Of a DNA stretch of 64,000 bases, positions 24,825 to 36,704 are shown in pieces. Origin of the DNA: Vicia villosa (taxonomy: Eukaryota > Streptophyta > Magnoliopsida > Fabales > Fabaceae); assembly GCF_029867415.1 (NCBI RefSeq), contig NC_081180.1:237778823-237842822 (forward strand). Reading direction: 5' to 3'. Positions within the stretch are counted from its first letter, which is position 1; each line of letters starts with the position of its first letter. Made by a program: the position numbers and the translations under genes. Below the pieces are notes generated by a model that saw nothing but the letters and a program-made list of their open reading frames with translations, did no database searches and had not been told where the DNA came from.

Positions 24825-25000
24825 GCTTGATTCGAGTCATAAGCAAAACAATGATTTGAGTCAAGTGATAAAGTGATTTGAATCAAGATCTAAAACATAT
24901 GAGGAACCCATTTTATGATTCAAGTCATGATTTGATCCATGATTTAAGTCATGACTAAAGTCATGATCCGAGTCATGAAAAGTATGAATCGAGTCAAACA
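24825..25000. repeat. GAGTCATGA-type motif array in LTR
   Basis: About nine variants of the core (G/A)AGTCA(T/A)GA occur in roughly 170 bases (GATTCGAGTCATAAG, TTAAGTCATGACTAAAG, CCGAGTCATGAAAAG), including locally self-complementary ATGACT/AGTCAT pairs. It sits in the U3 part of the LTR. Confidence 0.6.
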
Positions 25001-25111
25001 AGTCAGAAGGAAAAAAATAGGGATCTAAAACTCGATCCAGAAATGAGCAATTGAAGAGAAGACTCAATGACATAAACTAAAATCAAAACAAAGCTTAAAG
25101 GACAAGTAACA

Positions 25112-25804
25112 AAACCATATAGCAGAGAGATGTATAGTCTCCACCTTTATAAACCATCTAGCAGAGACACGCAACTTCAATGGACCCCAATAAATGGAAA
25201 AAGGCTCCACTTTTTCTTATTCGACTATTATTTTATTTGCCTATCCTTACTTGGTTGAAGAATAATCATCTAACTCTAAAATCGCCCATAGATCGATTTT
25301 AAGTGTAAACAAAATTAAAAGAATGTTATAGTGAGATGACTTACTTCATTTCTTAACGTTTTGAATGAATGTATAAAGTCAATTTCACTTGATAGTCTTA
25401 ATTAGGGCTGCTAAAATCATGAACGAAACCGATTCGTCGAACTGAAGTGAAGTTAAAATAATCGAACTACTATGTTTGGTTAGTGAATCAAATCATATTG
25501 TACAAACAGTTCTAGAACCGAACCGAAAATGAAATTGAAATAGAAAATAAAAAATATTAAAAACAAGTTTTAATCTTTTAATTTTTTTAAAAAGTTTAAC
25601 GATTCAATTCTTTAATAAATAGTTCGGTTTGAAAAAAATTAACTTCTAATGGTTCGGTACAGTCCGAAATTTTTAAACAGTATATCAAATCAATAATTTT
25701 GATTCGATTCGATTCAGAATAAATTTAAACGATTCGATTCAGTTTGAGTAAATTTTTCTATATTTTAATTCACTTCGATTTTGTCACTAAATCATATAAA
25801 GAAT
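25112..25804. other. AT-rich intergenic DNA, no gene seen
   Basis: Between 25400 and 25800 there are dispersed AACCGAACCG, GGTTCGG and GATTCGATTC runs, a low-complexity repeat of unknown origin. I recognise no coding region. Confidence 0.6.
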
Positions 25805-26413
25805 CCCTGGTCCTAATCATTAGCTCATTGGTGTTTGACGCTTCTCCAAACTCTACAACAATGGACCAATACACTTTTGAGTTTGTGGAGATAGTAGTAA
25901 AGTAGATCCATGAAGCACCTGAGTAGGAATGGAGTAAGGGAATTCTGTGATGGAGCTGAGCTTGGTGCCGCTAGGAATTCGTTACTCGAACATGGTGCCA
26001 GTAGCAGACATGGACAGAGAAACAGTTGGATGGAAGACCTTGGGAGTTGAATAGAGATATTGGATCTTTCTAAATACACTTGCCTAGGAAGTACGTGAAG
26101 GGGAAAGATTATTACCTCGGACTGGTTCTGGTATACCTTAAGATATGAGTAGTTATCTAGTGAAGGGTTGGTAGAACGAGTGGGAGTAGTGACCTCCAAT
26201 TTGGAAATCTGGGATATCTGATTGGGTGAAAAGAAACTACTGCATCTCGTTGTGTATTATTATCATTGTGTAGATATATTCATTGTATCCATCTTCAAGA
26301 TGATTTTAAATGTATACATCTTATGTTATTATTCCTGACTTTTGTATGTACTCAGTACCAGTTATTAGTATTCTGCTGATATGATTCTAGACACATATTA
26401 GTAGGGTGTTACA
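25805..26413 (+). mobile_element. Probable Ty3-type LTR 3' portion with primer-binding site
   Basis: The segment ends TAGTAGGGTGTTACA at about 26413. It is followed by GTTGGTATCTCTAAATC, which resembles a decayed TTGGTATCAGAGC primer-binding site. This is the same end-plus-PBS arrangement as the family A elements but on the + strand. The start and the internal region cannot be defined. The minus-strand open frame at 25825-26199 has no recognisable motif. Confidence 0.4.
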
Positions 26414-27538
26414 GTTGGTATCTCTAAATCTATCAACCATATAAATTAATGCGTATCATGAAATGCATAAAGATTCCATCTTACCATATTTTGCCACACT
26501 AAATATAGGAGAAAAAGGTGTTACATAATTGTACTAAATGATTGTAGGCTACATTATAGCTCATGCAAGGAGTCATAATTTGACATCTAAATCTTTGTTA
26601 GTAAACCCTACAAAACAACAAGAACGGTGTTCCATAAATGAAACAATAATATCTTTACTAGAGTCATATTGTTCGTCCAGTCAAAAAAAAAAGAGTCATA
26701 TTGTTCGTGGAACTAACCATTTTAATACAGTTGATATATTGCCATCCATGTTATTTAGTGATAGTGAAATGTTGGTTATCTTCATTGAGTGTTTTCTCTT
26801 AAATAATTATTAATTGAAAACCAAGAAAGGAAGATTATATTATAAGGAATCTCCTTTTGTTTGATACAAGTCATTTTCGTGACTTTTATTCTCTTCATGC
26901 ACAATTGTTAGCTTAATTACTCATTAAATTAGGTAGATATTTGATGAAAAGTGTTCATAAATATATTTATTTAAGGTTTGCAACTAAATTTTATATAGTT
27001 TCTTTTTGTGGAAGAATTTATATAGTTATTTTAAAAAAAGTAAAATTTAAATAGCAGATCTTTTAATCACTTCATTTCATAAAGCTCAAATAAATTTTGA
27101 AGTTTTACTATATGCATAAATGCAGACTGTTTGAAAAGTTACATGATAATGTAATTGTATTTTATTTTATTTTTTTTACTTAAAATCCATTTATATTTTA
27201 AAATAGTGATTTGCTAAACTCTATTGACACCAATTTTAATAGATTTGTTTTTTTAATTGAATTGATTTTATCTATAATATTGATTCTATTTAAAATAACT
27301 TTTTTTAAAATTTTTAATTCAAACATTTTTTAAATTTATTTTTATTTTATATTTATTTTATTTTTAGTCATAATCAATTTTGCAGTAATAAAAAATTGAT
27401 TTTTAGTGTATTAATTTTGTAAAATTAATGTGAATAAAAATAAACGTAAAAATAAAGTGATTTATGTTTTGTTATACTCATGCAAAGGTGGGTTAAATAA
27501 TAAATTTCATTAATTCACATGTGTTTGATTTCTAGTTT
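26414..27538. other. AT-rich intergenic DNA, no gene seen
   Basis: It contains a local duplication of AGAGTCATATTGTTCGT near 26659 and 26692, and at 27200-27470 AATTGATTTT-rich sequence related to the MITE family described downstream. The open frame at 26538-26813 has no recognisable protein pattern. Confidence 0.6.
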
Positions 27539-28213
<675 letters not shown>

Positions 28214-28252
28214 GTTTAGAGCATCCATAATGTGTAGACTTATTTTTATATG

Positions 28253-28714
28253 TGTTGGAGAGTCTAGTGAGTGAAACACCGAAATTGTCAATGTGTTAAA
28301 TGTTCAGGATTCAAGAGACCTTGATACCATATATCTAACAAAAATCTTAAGGCATTAGGGATATGAGTCTTTTCTCTTATGTACCCTACATATCTTATAT
28401 ATGTGAGACTTTCGTAACTTACACTTAAATCCCAACAACTTTTCCCACAAATGTGAGTCACCCACATCTTTAGTCTCGATTCATACTATAGGATCCATTT
28501 CCGTTCCCCAACTAAGCTTAACCATGGTTCTGATACCACTTGTTGGCAGTCTGGGAAACGAAGCACTTGAAAAATTAATGTGTTAAATGTTCAAAATCCA
28601 AGAGACATTGACACCACATAGCCAACCAAAATTTTACATTTCTCTTTTATATCCAACATTTCCTCAGTTTCTAGTCGATATAGGACTTTAACCACTCACA
28701 CTTGAATTCCAACA
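28253..28714 (-). mobile_element. TRIM (miniature LTR retrotransposon)
   Basis: Two direct repeats, 28253-28437 and 28541-28714, both begin TGTTGG(G/A)ATT on the minus strand and share TTAAATGTTC and CACTT(A/G)AAT blocks. They flank only about 100 bases. On the minus strand the interior starts with the primer-binding site GTGGTATCAGAACCATGG and ends with a purine-rich tract, TTTGTGGGAAAAG, against the 3' repeat. Repeats of 170-185 bases around a non-coding core with PBS and PPT define a TRIM. Five-base TSDs are not recognisable, so it is old or rearranged. Confidence 0.78.
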
Positions 28715-28745
28715 TGTTTACTTGCTCTCGAGTAGAATTTAATGT

Positions 28746-29245
28746 ATATTTGGTTCAGCGATGAAAAAATTGATTTTAAGTGAATTGGTTTTGAAAATTT
28801 GATTTTGGCTAAAATTAATTTCAAGATAAAATTATTTATATTTGGATCAATTTTGCAAAAGTGAGTTGAACATGAAGTTTCAGTGTAAAAAACTCATTTA
28901 GAAATAAAAGTCACAAATCCTAGTTTAGATAAAATAAATTCTATTAAAGAACAACCAAACAGGTCAAAATAATTCTACACAACCACAATCAATTATAAAT
29001 GCTCCAAACGTGAAACTAAACATATATTGATTATACTTTCTAGAATTGATTATACTTGAAAATATAATTTATAGTTTTGAGTTTAAACGTAATTTTTACA
29101 TTGAAATATATTTTTCAACGCATGTTTACAAGAATTTAACTAAACATAAATTACTTTTCCTTCATTCACTTTTAGACATAATCAATTTTACAGAATTAAT
29201 TCACTCAAAATTAACTTTTTTTTTAGTGCAAAACCAAACACACAC
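28746..29245. mobile_element. MITE-like element (AATTGATTTT family) copy 2
   Basis: The left end ATTTGGTTCAGCGATGAAAAAATTGATTTTAAG is mirrored by the reverse complement of the right end (TTTGGTTTTGCACTAAAAAAAAAGTTAATTTTGAG). The interior carries CTAGAATTGATTATAC and AAACATAAATTAC motifs shared with the neighbouring copies. It is non-coding, and the superfamily is unproven because no clean TSD is visible. Confidence 0.5.
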
Positions 29246-29249
29246 TTAT

Positions 29250-30055
29250 TGTTTGATTTCCACTTAGGAAGATGCAAAGATAATTGTATAAGTATAAAAT
29301 TGATTATGACATGTTTGATTCATCAAAAGAAAAATTGATTATAATTAATTTCCATAATTGATTATATTTAAAGTTAAGTGTTCTGGACTATATCAATTGT
29401 CAGAATTGGCCCAGTACATCCATAAGTATAAAAATGGCCCAATAAGTAGTGGCCCAATCGCTCGAGTAAACGGAGGCCACATTTTCCCTTTTGTCCATCC
29501 ACCGAACACACCTGAAGGATGGTCTTCTCATAACAATGGATCATCCGGACACGCTAACTCTCCCGTCCCCAGCTCGGATACACTAAGACTTGTTCAACCA
29601 TCACCTATATTTTAGGCCCGGGAAAGACGCTCAGTCTAAAATATAGCATGACCTAATCACACGCAAAAAAGAACATTATAAATAGTCCTCTCCCGCTAAA
29701 GGGCAGGGTAATTCAAACTTTACCCAAAATCTCATACTTTCTGTTGTACCTTTGTTCTCTTTCTTACTTTGGCATCGGAGTATCTTGGAGGTACAACCCC
29801 TTTTTTTTCTCAACCATCACCGAAGATCACGCCGTTGCTGATGGTCATCTATTCCAACTCTACCGGGACATTAAGATTTACAATTTTTAAATATAAATAT
29901 AATTATTATACTCAAATATATTATTCAATTCACTTTTGCATAAATATATTCAAATATAAATAACTTTATCTTCGACTTACTTTTAACTAAAATTAATTTT
30001 ACAAAATAATTAATTTAAAATCAATTTCCCTCTTGCAAAACCAAACACAGTTTAA
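29250..30055. mobile_element. MITE-like element copy 3, split by a solo LTR
   Basis: The left part, 29250-29378, contains GTTTGATTTCCACTT and AAATTGATTATG. The right part, 29871-30055, ends AATCAATTTCCCTCTTGCAAAACCAAACAC, the inverted counterpart. The two halves are separated by the solo LTR at 29379-29870. Confidence 0.5.
29379..29870 (+). mobile_element. Small solo LTR with TSD
   Basis: 492 bases running from TGTTCTGGACTATATC to CTACCGGGACA, flanked by TTAAG on both sides (29374-29378 and 29871-29875). ATTATAAATAGTCC near 29677 is a good TATA box, and the 3' part GGCATCGGAGTATCTTGG resembles the R/U5 of plant Ty3-type LTRs. No internal region is present. The short open frame at 29358-29615 is not credible as a gene. 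Confidence 0.85.
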
Positions 30056-30245
30056 AGGAACAATTCTAACATCACTTTCAAATGTATTAATTATTTCTGA
30101 CTATTGTACTAATAATTATCCATATATTTTCTATAATTTATAATAATTTTAAAATTTTTAAAATAATTTTAGTTTGTAAAAAAAACATTTTAAAGTATTA
30201 TTAGTTATTAATAAATTTGTTATATTAATTTTAATTTTTTATTTT

Positions 30246-30277
<32 letters not shown>

Positions 30278-30889
30278 TATTAAAATTATTATTATTTGTT
30301 ACTTTAATTAATATTAAACAAAAAATCCTTACTTTAATTATTACTATTAGTTACTTAATAATAATATATTTAATCCATAAAAAATGTAAAATAGTTTGTA
30401 AGGCAAGGCTTTGAAAACCCATACAAATTGTAAAATTCTAGTATACCACAAGAAATGACATGTCACCCACGAATAGACCGGATATATTTTGTAATTTAGC
30501 AATTTGCCATGACAACATAAGAAAGGAAAAGGATACTTGGATATGAGTTGATCCACATGATAAGTTGTGGCAATGAAATAAAAAAATATATTTTTTGAGT
30601 TATATATTTCAATAAAATTAAAACTTAAAAAAGTATAAGCATACATATATCAAAGAAATATTTACTTTTAGGTTATTTTTCCTTCTAATTATGTCCTTCA
30701 CATATATCTTTTCTATTCTACGATTTTATTATTTTATAATATTATTTAAACTATATATACTATATCAGCATTTCAAAAAGTTTGTGAATCTAATCACTTG
30801 ACAAATTATTTATCTAAGTTTGTAATTAAAAAAAAAACAGATTTTATTATAATAAAAATAATTTTATGACAATAGAAATGTCATTAAGT
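30056..30889. other. AT-rich intergenic DNA, no gene seen
   Basis: Contains (TTA)n and (TA)n runs at about 30240-30280 and otherwise unremarkable AT-rich sequence. The minus-strand frame at 30347-30646 is composition-driven. Confidence 0.65.
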
Positions 30890-31270
30890 ATTATATAAAA
30901 TATACAAGTGTCGCTTAAAACTTCAAGTGATAAAATATAGAAGTGTTGCTTAAAACTTTAGTAGTAATTGAGAGAAAGAAATATGTTTTGAGATCGACAA
31001 AAATTTAAACGTCAGAAAAGTAATAGAAAACTACTACCCTCCCTTACAGTAGATCCGTTTGATCAAATTGGGTAAACAAGTTTTTTATGTTCTCGTCTTT
31101 TATTTTCCTCTTGTTTGTTGCAAATTTGCTTACACTGCTTGTAGGTTATTTTATTGCTTGATGTCATTTATTTTAATTGTCACTGTTCTTTGTCTCACAC
31201 ATCTATACTATCAAAAAAATTTATATTATTACTAAATTTCAACGATAACTTGGCGTGATTGAACCTTTCA
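30890..31270 (+). mobile_element. 5' LTR (deleted form) of decayed copia element C1
   Basis: It shares AAGTG-CTTAAAAC--AAGTGAT, CATGTTTTGAGAT, GATC(A/G)AATGGG-like, TTTATTTTCTC/CCTCTT and TTGTCT-AGACA-like blocks, in order, with 33450-34290. The borders are approximate and it looks internally shortened. Confidence 0.5.
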
Positions 31271-31328
31271 ATTTCATAACAAGTGGCACCCACCGTGGAT
31301 AAAAGGGTTTTGTTTACAAGTGAACATC

Positions 31329-33449
31329 ATGAGTACTAAAATTGATATCTAGAAGTTTTTCGGAGATAATGATTTTGGGTTGTGGAAAATAAAGGTATAT
31401 TCAAGCTTAAAACAACAAAAGTGTATTGAAGCATTGAAAGATGAGACCTCAATGCTTGAACACCTAACACAATAAAAGAAACCCGAGATGATGGATAAGG
31501 CCCGAAGTGTCATTATCTTGTACCTCATTGATAAAGTTATAATGAAGGTCTCTAGGGAGAAGACTATGACTTCTACATAGGCAAATCTTGAATCATTGTA
31601 TATGGTTAAGTCTTTGACTCACAAGTTGTGTCTGAAAGAAAGATTATACTTATTCAGAATGGTAGAAAGCAAATCCATAGTGGAATGGTTGATAGAATTC
31701 CATAAGATCATTGATGATTTGTAGAATATTAAGGTGAATATTGATGATAAGGACAAAACTCTACTCTTGTTAAGCTCATTAACTATTTCTTTTAAGCACT
31801 TCATGGATGCCTCTTTTTTGTAAGAGTTGTACTATTATTTTATATGAAGTCTAAACAACTAAGAGATACAATGAGTTTTCAAAGGTGAACAATTTAAGAC
31901 TGATGATAATGGTGAAGACTTATGTGTTTCAATAGGAGGAAGTGGACATAGAGGAATGCCCAAATCTAGGAGGTTTGACAATTCAAGATTAAAATGTTTT
32001 ATTTGTCAAAATATTCAGACACTTCAAAAAGGATTGTCCCCAAAGGGAAGATAATGAAGATTCTGTTAAGATTGAAGTTGCCTTAAGTGAAGATAGTTAT
32101 GAAAATGATGTCGAGTTTAGAGACTAAAAAGAGTTGGGTCATGGACCCGGGACACTCTTATCACACGTGCCAAAAGAAAAATAATTTGATACTTTGAAGC
32201 TGGAAAAAGGTGATGTAGTTTTCCTTGGTGTCAATAAGACTTGCAAGGTTCATAGGGTTGACATAATCATACTTAAAATGTATGATGATTGTGAATTACT
32301 TCTACACAATGAGAGGTATTTTACAAAGCTTGGGCGAAATTTGTTATCCATAAGCATGTTTGATGATATAATCCATTGCACTATAGTTAAACATATGGTG
32401 TTGAAAATTTTGCATGATGGAATGATCATGTCTGAAAGGTCTAAAATATACTAGTTATGTATTTGAGAAGGTTCCAATGTTGTTGTCATTCATCATTAGA
32501 TAGTGAATACATTCATTGCAATAATAAGATATGAGATTTGAGGTCAAAGCATGGTAGGTATCTGAAGGTTGTTTTATAGCATTTTATGAGTTTCACAGAA
32601 GAAAAATAAAATAAAAACACATTTGACCACTTATGGCATGATGCTAGGAGATGATTTGCCATGTAGTTTATAGGGTGAAGTTGATGTCAAAGTGACTTAC
32701 ATGATCGGCGGGTATCCATTCACATGAATAGACTTCCAAATACCTCCGGAAGTATGGAGTAGGAAACTTGTTAACTATTATGTTTTAAAAGTTGACAAAA
32801 CTTAGCATAGTGTACAACTCAAGTTAACTCAACTTAATGATAGAGTTGTGGATTGTGCTTTCAATGACTATCCAAAATGTAGGAAGGGCTGGGAGCCGTG
32901 GGAAGTGAAACCAGAATGATCAGTGTTCATTATTTGGATATGTATTACTTTAAGTGAGTATTGTAAAGGGAAATAAAGTAAACATCTAGAGATAAAGATA
33001 TTAGAATCTATGGCAGATAATACTTAGTTTGAGGTGTAGATTCCTGTTTTGAATACTAGTAGTAGTAAGAAAATGGTTACAATGACCTCTAATTATCATT
33101 TGACTCGTGATAAAGTAAGGATGGAGATTGCATAATCTTTGAGATATAATTATGCTAGCCTTGATTGTTTTCTTTGATTGTGGCTAAAGGGTTGCAAAAC
33201 TAAAAAAATAAGGACTTTTAGGGAGGCCTTTGAAACCAAAGGGATTCAAATATGGTTGAAGAACCATACTTGTGAGTTTGTTAGACTACTTAAGTAGTAA
33301 AAAGTGATTAGAGTAAATGGATGCAAATGGAAAGATCAGGGTTCAAATGTGACTTGAACTCGATCAAGGTTGTTGAATAGTGATTTCAACATGGTAGAGA
33401 ATAGTAAAGTGGTCAATGGATAAATTAATACCACTATTATTTTAAAGTC
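31329..33449 (+). pseudogene. Ty1-copia gag-pol remnant (element C1)
   Basis: From the ATG at 31329 the reading, interrupted by many stops, gives MSTKIDI, KFFGDNDFGLWKIKVYS, MMDKARSVIILYLIDKV, LESLYMVKSLTHKLCLKERL and VESKSIVEWLIEFHKIIDDL, all gag blocks. A broken zinc knuckle, CFICQN, is at about 32000. A protease-like SWVMDPGHSYHTCQ is near 32132, followed by the open stretch 32194-32454 with GRNLLSISMFD. Integrase C-terminal fragments (PPEVWSRKLVNY) lie near 32740. Most of integrase and reverse transcriptase is deleted or unrecognisable. It is clearly dead. Confidence 0.8.
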
Positions 33450-34290
33450 AAGTTGGAGAATTATATAAGTGCCTTAAAACCTTAAGTGATGAAGAGTAAA
33501 AAACATGTTTTGAGATTGCCTAAAATCATAATGCTAGAAAAGCAGTAAGAAAGTCGACGGAGGACGTTAAAGATGCTAGGTGATAGTTTAACAACCGACT
33601 AGAAAATTGTTGGTGGGTCCAACCTACAGACAATGGCGACAAGTTGGTTTCAACGAGTAACAAATCTGGTTCGAACGGGTCACGATTATGAGACTTGGTT
33701 GTTTTAATTTGTGGATTCATTTGTTAATGAGTCATATTTTGGGCACAATTATAGAATTATTGGATTTCACTAGTTATAAATATGTATTTGTATCATTCTT
33801 ATAAGAACAACCTTCAGAATGAAGTTTGAAAGACAAACGAAATATGTGACAATCCTAGTAGGAAAATTTATAGAGACTATAGTGGAAACTCCTCGAAGTT
33901 CTTGAAAATTGGGAAAACTTTAGAAATATCTAAGGAGATTGTGAAACACTTCAAAACACATTGTGTTTGTGTGATTCATATATAAAGAGTTGAAGAGATT
34001 GAGAAACACTTGGGTAGAAAATAAGGTTTGATATAGGAAATTTAGATGATTATTTATTTAACTCTTTTGTAATCTCTTGTAATAATTCTTGAAAGTATAG
34101 TGAACTAGAAAATTGCTATCTTCATTATAGTAGACCAATGTGATCGAATGGGATATATATTTTTTTATTTTCTCTTTTTTTTATCTTCCTCTTACTTATT
34201 GTGGATTTACTTAAATTAATTTTTAGGTTATTTTATTAATTAAAATGATTTATCTTAGCTATCATTATTGTTTGTCTGAGACATAATTTT
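33450..34290 (+). mobile_element. 3' LTR of decayed copia element C1
   Basis: It follows a CAAGTTGGAGAATTA purine-rich stretch and repeats the blocks of 30890-31270 in the same order. It contains TTATAAATATGTATTTG near 33775 as a possible TATA region. The ends are approximate. Confidence 0.5.
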
Positions 34291-34779
34291 CCATCATCAT
34301 TTAATTTAAGGCTTATTTGTTAATATATTTTAATTAGAATGTTATTCTTACATTCTAAATTTAAAATAATCTTAACGTAAAACTTTTTTTTTTTATTGTT
34401 TAAATATTTTATATATTTAGTCAAATTTTATTGGGTTTCAAGTGTGAAAGTTGTGTCAAAGTTCCACACCGATTAAAAATGAAGGAAATATTGAATTTAT
34501 AAGAGATGTGACCCATACCCCATCATTTTAAAATTTTAAATAAATATGTGGTGTGTTTCTCACAAAGATGTGTGCTAATAAAAAAAAACATCAAAGTTAA
34601 AATGCTCCATTGTCTTGACTCCCGAATTATCCCAATAAATAATATCATGAGCCTTTGATTCGAATAAAAAGAGTGACAATATATGTGGATAAAAGAATTT
34701 TCACTTAAAGGAGATTGATATACTCACACTTCATCCCAAAGTTAAAAATGCTCATCTTATTGATCTCTGATATTGTTCC
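34291..34779. other. AT-rich intergenic DNA, no gene seen
   Basis: No coding pattern is recognised. The right end grades into the duplicated block below. Confidence 0.6.
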
Positions 34780-35373
34780 CAACAAATTTAAATAATTGAC
34801 ATTTTATGAATTTTTTTGTAAAGTCACTTGAGTGTCAAATACCTTAATCATTTAGAATTTCTGAAAAGAAAATCATAATAAACACAATCTTTAATAACAA
34901 AATAATCACAATTCACTAAAAATCATGATCTATGTCACTCGATCCTCTTGTAAAAAAGTACTAGTTTATATAAACTAAATCAACACTTTCAAAAAACAAT
35001 CTTAAATATGATTTAAAAATTATCTTAAATTTATTTTCTGAGTTATTCTTTTCTTAACGTTAGTTTGTGACATCACATAGAAAGTTTGAAAGAGACATTT
35101 CTTACAACTATGTTTGGTACCACCTTATTCACACTTCATGTTTCAAATTCTTTTTTACAAATTTAGTAACTCTAAATATAATTAATAAAAAAAACACAGA
35201 GAGAAAAAGGTAGTATATTTATTTATTATATATTATAACAAAGAAAATAAAAGAATAAAATAATTATCATTGGAAAAATAAAAAGGAAAGAGAAATAAAT
35301 CTATTCTTTTTTTGAGTTCATTGTTCCTAGAGTTGAATCTGATTTATTCTTTTTTTTTTTATATTATTTTTAG
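34780..35373 (+). repeat. Duplicated KTN80 upstream region, distal copy
   Basis: It matches 36705-37319 at high identity; the best 250 bases differ at only a few positions by eye. Shared text includes CTAAAAATCATGATCTATGT, TTCTTAACGTTAGTTTGTGA and TTTGGTACCACCTTATTCAC. It ends at TATATTATTTTTAG, aligned with TATATTATTTTCAG of the proximal copy, after which the two diverge completely. Confidence 0.9.
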
Positions 35374-36276
35374 CACTGAACTTTACCTTTATCCATTGGT
35401 TTTCCGCCTCTCATGTTGCCTCGATCATCATATCTATTTGAGTTGTTGCTTTCATCTTTTTGTCCCATCGAAACCTTCAAATTTTGTGAATCACCTCCAC
35501 CCAAATTCTGAAAATTTTGCTTCTCTTCGAAGCTCATTTTCCTTTCGATCCTTTACTCTTCTCGTTGAAAGGAGCTTGCAAAGCTATCTCCGCTTTTGCC
35601 TTATCGTTTCCTCTCTCGTCCATTATTTGTTCATGCGCCTCGCGTGAACTTTGAAGTTCATCCTTGCTCAACGTCACAAGATCCTTCGATTATTCGATAA
35701 CCACTACAATATTGTTGAATCTTGAAGTTAAAGAATGCAATATGTTCGACACAACATTCTTCTCTAGAATGGTTTCTCCACATGTCTTAATTTGATTCAC
35801 CAAACGTGTGATACACGTCACATAATCGTTGATCGTTTCCTTCTCTCCCATTTGCGTTAACTCGAATGGCCTTTTGTGAGTTTGTAACCTCACCACCTTA
35901 GCCTTAGCAGCCCTAACATAAGCTTTCTCCAAAATCTCCCAAGCTTGCTTTGCCTACTCACAATCACTGACCTTTTCGAAGTTATCGCTATCAACATAAG
36001 AATGAATCAAGAAGAGTGTCTTGTAGCCTTTCTTCTTCAGTTCCTTGAATGTAGCTTGATGTGCAACTGTAGCCTCAACCCCAAGTGGTGTAACTCAATT
36101 GTTGATGATCTCGAGAACTTCTTGATACCCAAACAAAACTTTCATTTGTTTGGACCACTTGTCATAATTCTTCGAATCAAGAATCGGTAGGTTGGTGGGA
36201 ATTCGATAGTTGGAAACGATACTCATTGTTGCAGCGGAGTTGGATCACAACCAGACTCTGATACCAAATGTTGGAA
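35374..36276 (-). pseudogene. Ty1-copia gag fragment with primer-binding site (element C2)
   Basis: Minus strand: TGGTATCAGAGTCTGG (PBS, about 36260) is followed by MSIVSNYRIPTNLPILDSKN, YDKWSKQMKVLFGYQEVLE, a stop, TPLGVEATVAHQATFKELKK, KVVRLQTHKRPFELTQMGEK, ETINDYVTCITRLVNQIKTC and SKDLVTLSKDELQSSREAHE. It ends in a Gly/Arg-rich tail with GKPMDKGKVQ, where the frame stops at the duplicated block. The zinc knuckle and all of pol are missing. Two or more in-frame stops make it a pseudogene. Confidence 0.85.
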
Positions 36277-36704
36277 CATACAACATCGATTAAGGTAAAT
36301 TAATGGAGAATTAGGTTAATTTTGGAGAAGATGAAGTTTTGAGAATTGAGAGAGAATAAAAGTTAGAGAGTAATTGAGGGTGAGAATAGAAATTGACATT
36401 AACACCAATAGAGAGCATTAAACCCCTTATATATACAAGTTATAAATGATTGGAGAAGCTAAAACACAATTAAAAGCAAAACAGAACAAACTGAATGTTA
36501 CAGTGGTAACCGGTTACACCCCAACCAAAATCACTTATGTCGCCTCTGTCTAATAGGGTAACCGGTTATCCCATATACGATAAGCGGTTACACCAACTGA
36601 AATGTCAAAAACTAATTTTCATCAAGTATGTGATGTGTTTAAAGATATATTGTCCAAAAGAAAAGTCCCCAAAATAAAAAAAACTATCGTGTTAACGTTT
36701 TAAT
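36277..36704 (-). mobile_element. 5' LTR of copia fragment C2
   Basis: It lies upstream of the PBS on the minus strand and ends ATGTTCCAACA. TATATATAAGGGG near 36435 is a good TATA box. The U3 side has two GTAACCGGTT(A)C palindromes and one variant at 36505-36595. The far boundary is uncertain, at about 36650-36704. Confidence 0.6.

Larger units (their letters stand above)
23265..25111 (-). mobile_element. 5' LTR of Sirevirus-like element S2 (with nested MITE)
   Basis: The minus-strand end includes TTTATTCACCTCATCTCT, matching the TCTATTCACCTCCCCTCT end of the LTR at 44329-45870, and closes with CACCCA before the primer-binding site. The start is less certain; TGTTACTTGTCC at 25111 is the best candidate. 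A MITE occupies 23884-24176. A run of GAGTCATGA-type motifs lies at 24825-25000, in the U3 part. Confidence 0.6.

Noticed and set aside
6986..25111. S1 (3' LTR and env-like ORF) and S2 (5' LTR and gag) as two ends of one Sirevirus
   Set aside because: Their LTR starts and ends differ (TGTTAGAACAAG and GTTTTTCACA against TGTTACTTGTCC and CTCACCCA), so they are separate elements.
29358..29615. 85-residue open frame with some Pro/Ser content
   Set aside because: It lies within a solo LTR with intact TSD and contains no domain.
30347..30646. 99-residue minus-strand frame
   Set aside because: AT-driven Phe/Tyr/Ile-rich sequence in intergenic DNA with no homology pattern.
35312..35647. 111-residue + strand frame next to the duplicated promoter block
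   Set aside because: It runs antisense to a copia gag tail, which explains the sequence better.
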